Below, piece after piece: positions 6,947 through 8,990 of a stretch of 8,990 nt of DNA; the stretch's first letter is position 1; each line of letters opens with the position of its first letter. Below the pieces are notes generated by a model. That model had not been told where the DNA came from. It ran no database searches and saw only the letters and a list, made by a program, of their open reading frames with translations. This DNA is from Prolixibacteraceae bacterium (GTDB taxonomy: Bacteria > Bacteroidota > Bacteroidia > Bacteroidales > Prolixibacteraceae), in the NCBI GenBank assembly GCA_003537645.1, contig DPRM01000148.1:20934-29923 (forward strand), read 5' to 3'. A program made the translations under genes and the position numbers.

Positions 6947-7251
6947 ATATTATAAGTTTTCTTTTGGATCTAACTTTTCGGGCTTTGCGTTCTGGTAGGT
7001 TTTGCACCATCTTCGCTACCTCGTTTGTAACCCAATCGTCATTTCATATTTTACCAAAACTAAAACTGTGTGGCAGACGCCAAACAAACAACCTCCTCGT
7101 TCCCGCTACCGCTCAAACATGGGACAGTTACGGGCTCTTATATCTAACCAAATATATCAATTTTTCTCAATAATTACTGATAATCAATGCTTTAATTTCA
7201 ACTGTTTTTCACTTAATATAGATAAAATTTCAATTGCATTTCACGTAAAGT
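6947..7251. other. Intergenic region upstream of the Tat-signal gene
   Basis: No credible gene. It holds repeat copy 2 (7079-7135) and a pair of ATCTAAC strings (6968-6974 and 7142-7148) about 174 nt apart. The remainder (7149-7251) is AT-rich with no clear signal. Confidence 0.45.
7079..7135 (+). repeat. Dispersed repeat, copy 2
   Basis: This is the partner of the repeat at 5613-5670, in direct orientation. It shares the exact leading GCCAAACAAACAAC block, then diverges gradually, which suggests common descent rather than chance. Copy 2 lies upstream of the Tat-signal gene, with no gene of its own. Confidence 0.6.
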
Positions 7252-7545
7252 CCTGTAGCACCCGCCCTGCTAGTTTTTTCGCTGTCCTGTTAAAAATATC
7301 GTGTCCATGTTATCTGGAAATAAGCCATGTTGAAGAAAATGCCCATCATGTTAAAGATTTTGCTCCCATGTTAGAAGTAATGCCCTCCATGTTAGAAATA
7401 TTGTCGTCATGTTGGTTTTCTGGCCGCCATGTTAGCCAGGAAGCCGCCATGTTGGAAAAAATGCCCGTCATGTTAAACATGACGATCTTAAAAACTAACA
7501 GTAAGGTGAAAAAACTAACAGGACAGCTTTAAAATCGACAGGACG
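7252..7545. repeat. Degenerate 20-21 nt tandem array with an orientation switch
   Basis: A CATGTT/CCTGTT-type hexamer recurs at 7266, 7286, 7306, 7326, 7347, 7367, 7388, 7408, 7428, 7448 and 7469. The steps are all 20 or 21 nt. The inverted hexamer (AACATG/AACAGG type) then continues at 7476, 7497, 7517 and 7537, again at 20-21 nt steps. Between hexamers the 14-15 nt are looser, often resembling AGAAATATTGCCCGT. The outer units match each other as inverted repeats: GCTGTCCTGTTA at 7281-7292 is the exact complement of 7516-7527. The period is not a multiple of three, so frames shift from unit to unit and the array is not coding. It ends about 85 nt before tadA. Confidence 0.8.
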
Positions 7546-7628
7546 CTGAAAACTGGCATCAAATTACTTTGTACTTTTACCCCTTCGGCTTTGCGCGGTG
7601 CATGGCCTTTCACTTTTAGTCTGAACGT

Positions 7629-8069
7629 ATGGAACTTTTTAACGACGAATATTTTATGCGGCGCGCCCTTCAGGAGGCCGAACAGGCTTTTGCTGAAGGC
7701 GAAATTCCGGTTGGTGCGGTAGTGGTCTCGCAAAACCGCATTATTGCCCGCGCCCATAACCTCACCGAAACACTGACCGATGTTACCGCTCACGCCGAAA
7801 TGCAGGCCATCACCTCCGCAGCCAACCTATTGGGTGGAAAATACCTTAACGAATGCACTTTGTATGTTACGCTGGAGCCTTGCGTGATGTGTGCCGGAGC
7901 GCTGGGCTGGTCGCAGATTGGCAAAGTAGTTTATGGTGCATCCGACGAAAAGCGGGGTTTTCGCAAGTTTGCCCCCGCAGCTTTACATCCCAAAACCGAG
8001 CTTGTTTTTGGCATTCTTGAAAATGAATGTGCACAGTTAATGAAGGAGTTTTTTCTGAAGAAGAGATAG
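7629..8069 (+). CDS. tadA: tRNA-specific adenosine deaminase TadA
   Basis: A 146-residue cytidine/deoxycytidylate deaminase-fold protein of normal TadA length. It converts A34 to inosine in the anticodon of tRNA-Arg(ACG), allowing one tRNA to read several Arg codons. Zinc ligands are visible as His55 in AHAEM, with catalytic Glu57 next to it, and the Cys85/Cys88 pair in TLEPCVMCAGAL. The N-terminal FMRRALQEAEQAFAEGEIPVGAVVV and the DEKRGF segment (106-111) are characteristic of TadA rather than of guanine or cytosine deaminases. The start ATG has no Shine-Dalgarno. The upstream region is occupied by the 20-21 nt array; a TTACTTTG string (7564-7571) is a possible -7 box but has no matching -33 element. 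Palindromic REP-like repeats follow the gene. Confidence 0.95.
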   Translation: MELFNDEYFMRRALQEAEQAFAEGEIPVGAVVVSQNRIIARAHNLTETLTDVTAHAEMQAITSAANLLGGKYLNECTLYVTLEPCVMCAGALGWSQIGKVVYGASDEKRGFRKFAPAALHPKTELVFGILENECAQLMKEFFLKKR

Positions 8070-8080
8070 AAAAAGAACCT

Positions 8081-8129
8081 CAATGTCAGTTGGCTGAAGC
8101 CAATGGCAAAGAATAGGCTTAGCCTTGAA
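8081..8129 (+). repeat. REP-like palindromic element A
   Basis: A hairpin centred on GTTGGCTGAAGCCAA (core 8087-8106), followed by a conserved tail GGCAAAGAATAGGCTTAGCC. The tail and core match element B at 38 of 41 positions. The stem is slightly decayed here compared with element B. It sits just after tadA and may also help end its transcript. Confidence 0.75.
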
Positions 8130-8143
8130 CATCGATATTGCTG

Positions 8144-8209
8144 AATTGAAACAATGATATTCTTTGCTCCCGATTAATCGGGACAGGCTGTGTGCTTTAG
8201 CTGACGGAC
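8144..8209. repeat. REP-associated element D1, with inner palindrome
   Basis: Starts AATTGAAACAATGATATTC, contains the perfect 16-bp palindrome TCCCGATTAATCGGGA (8168-8183), and ends GTGCTTTAGCTGACGGAC. The complement of that end, GTCCGTCAGCTAAAGC, resembles the REP core GTCCGTTGGCTGAAGC, so D1 looks like an inverted REP arm. It lies 14 nt after element A. Confidence 0.7.
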
Positions 8210-8240
8210 AGCTGATCTAACAATGAAATTCTGATTAATC

Positions 8241-8288
8241 AATATCCGTTGGCTGAAGCCAACGGCAAAGGATAGGCTTAGCTTTGAA
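8241..8288 (+). repeat. REP-like palindromic element B
   Basis: CCGTTGGCTGAAGCCAACGG at 8246-8265 forms a perfect 8-bp stem with a TGAA loop (or 9 bp with a 2-nt loop), followed by the same tail as element A (CAAAGGATAGGCTTAGC). It is the best-preserved copy. Confidence 0.8.
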
Positions 8289-8302
8289 TAACGCTAACTC
8301 CA

Positions 8303-8346
8303 AATTGAAACAATGATATACATTGCCGACTGATTTAGCTGACGGG
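8303..8346. repeat. REP-associated element D2, shortened
   Basis: Begins AATTGAAACAATGATATAC and ends GATTTAGCTGACGGG, as in D1, but lacks about 20 nt including the TCCCGATTAATCGGGA palindrome. It lies 14 nt after element B, the same spacing as A to D1, so A-D1 and B-D2 are two copies of one composite unit. Confidence 0.7.
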
Positions 8347-8389
8347 CATTTGCATAGAATAAGAATTGATCCAAACATCACAAATCCTT

Positions 8390-8455
8390 AATTGAAACAT
8401 TCATATTCTTTGCTCCCGATTAATCGGGACAGGCCGTGTGCTTTAGTTGACGGAC
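8390..8455. repeat. REP-associated element D3, with inner palindrome
   Basis: AATTGAAAC start, the 16-bp palindrome at 8414-8429, and CTTTAGTTGACGGAC end, nearly identical to D1. No REP hairpin precedes it at the expected place, so this copy stands alone or has lost its partner. It lies about 70 nt before the transposase-like gene. Confidence 0.7.
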
Positions 8456-8524
8456 AAATGGGCAAACGATAAAGAATATCTAGCTAAAATTCATTAAATT
8501 AGCTCAACTACAAAAATTAAAATT

Positions 8525-8959
8525 ATGTCGTATGTCAAAATCTGGTTGCATTGTGTGTGGTGTGTTAAAGATCGGGCCTACCATATCCCGCATTCTTTTC
8601 GTTCGGAACTATTGAAACATTTCAGGGCAAATACTGAAGACAAAAATATTCACCTCGATTTCATCAATGCTCACGAAAATCATGTTCATGCCCTGATAAA
8701 CATGGGCAAGCAGCAGAATATCTCCACCATTATGCAATACCTGAAAGGCGAAAGTTCATTCTGGATAAACAGCCTCAACATGTTTCCATATCATTTTACA
8801 TGGCAGGACGATTATTATGCTGTTTCTATCGGGCAGTCTCAAGTCGAAAGGGTACGTAAATATATCCAGGACCAGGATGCACATCATCAACGAATTACTT
8901 TGGATGATGAGATAAAACAGCTCGAAGAAAAATATGGGTTCGAGAGATTGAAGGATTAA
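8525..8959 (+). CDS. IS200-like/RAYT HUH single-strand transposase
   Basis: A 144-residue Y1-transposase (Transposase_17) protein of normal full length. The metal-binding HUH motif is His53-Val54-His55 in AHENHVHALI, and the likely nucleophile is Tyr113 in RKYIQDQDAHH. YLKGESSFWIN (72-82) and the WQDDYYAVSI segment (93-102) are typical of the Bacteroidota branch. Enzymes of this class cut and join single-stranded DNA at hairpins; RAYT members are thought to mobilise REP palindromes rather than themselves. REP-like repeats lie on both sides (8081-8455 upstream, 8976 onward downstream), which favours RAYT over a self-mobile IS200. No second orf (tnpB) is present within the window. The gene looks intact; activity is not shown. 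Confidence 0.88.
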   Translation: MSYVKIWLHCVWCVKDRAYHIPHSFRSELLKHFRANTEDKNIHLDFINAHENHVHALINMGKQQNISTIMQYLKGESSFWINSLNMFPYHFTWQDDYYAVSIGQSQVERVRKYIQDQDAHHQRITLDDEIKQLEEKYGFERLKD

Positions 8960-8975
8960 TGTCAGCCTTCAATGT

Positions 8976-8990
8976 CCGTTGGCTGAAGCC
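8976..8990 (+). repeat. REP-like palindromic element C (cut by window edge)
   Basis: CCGTTGGCTGAAGCC at the window end equals the first 15 bases of element B, and the preceding CAATGTC matches the flank of element A. It shows that the repeats continue downstream of the transposase-like gene. Confidence 0.75.

Noticed and set aside
5613..7148. Integron attC sites suggested by direct repeats between small genes, with ATCTAAC/GTTAGAT core-like strings
   Set aside because: The expected paired inner and outer cores with an imperfect stem were not found, one gene has no repeat on its 3' side, and no integrase is in view.
7002..7532. Plus-strand open frame of 176 codons across the array
   Set aside because: Its second half is only the translated 20-21 nt array, whose period is not a multiple of three, and its first half crosses dispersed repeat copy 2. 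No domain or start signal supports it.
7252..7545. CRISPR array
   Set aside because: Repeat units are about 20 nt in total, hexamers are the only conserved part, the array changes direction, and no cas gene is in the window.
8525..8959. Complete IS200/IS605 element with tnpB
   Set aside because: No tnpB is seen and no element ends could be defined; REP repeats on both sides fit a RAYT better.

Overview
The window looks like a chromosomal segment of a Bacteroidota bacterium, probably of the Bacteroidales/Marinilabiliales type. The support is: promoter-like sites of the Bacteroidota form (TTG, about 19 nt, TAnnTTTG), start codons mostly without Shine-Dalgarno sequences, several small lipoproteins (one with an acidic surface-export-like signal after the lipobox Cys), and a SufE/DUF59 gene pair. 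The genus cannot be fixed from the sequence alone.

Layout. (1) 1-179, minus: the N-terminal part of a rubrerythrin cut by the window edge. (2) 180-538: a divergent intergenic region with a good promoter for the next pair. (3) 539-1278, plus: sufE and a one-base-overlapping DUF59 (MIP18/PaaD-like) Fe-S assembly gene. (4) 1275-4122, minus: aspS followed 13 nt later by a membrane histidine kinase-like protein whose phosphoacceptor His is replaced by Asn. (5) 4268-4696, plus: a lipocalin-like lipoprotein. (6) 4876-6934, minus: two small NTF2/SnoaL-like lipoproteins and a Tat-signal protein of the L-2-amino-thiazoline-4-carboxylate hydrolase family. This accessory-looking stretch carries two diverged copies of a roughly 58-nt repeat, near 5613 and 7079. 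(7) 7252-7545: a non-coding array of about 15 degenerate 20-21 nt units that switches orientation near 7475. (8) 7629-8069, plus: tadA. (9) 8070-8990: an IS200-like/RAYT (REP-associated tyrosine transposase) HUH gene with REP-like palindromic repeats on both sides.

How the parts relate. sufE and the DUF59 gene form a translationally coupled Fe-S maturation pair, with an iron redox protein (rubrerythrin) divergent from it. aspS and tadA are translation housekeeping genes that frame an accessory region of secreted or lipid-anchored small proteins. The signals least explained by ordinary annotation are the helically spaced, orientation-switching array at 7252-7545, the Asn-for-His kinase downstream of aspS, and the composite REP cluster next to its likely mobilising protein.
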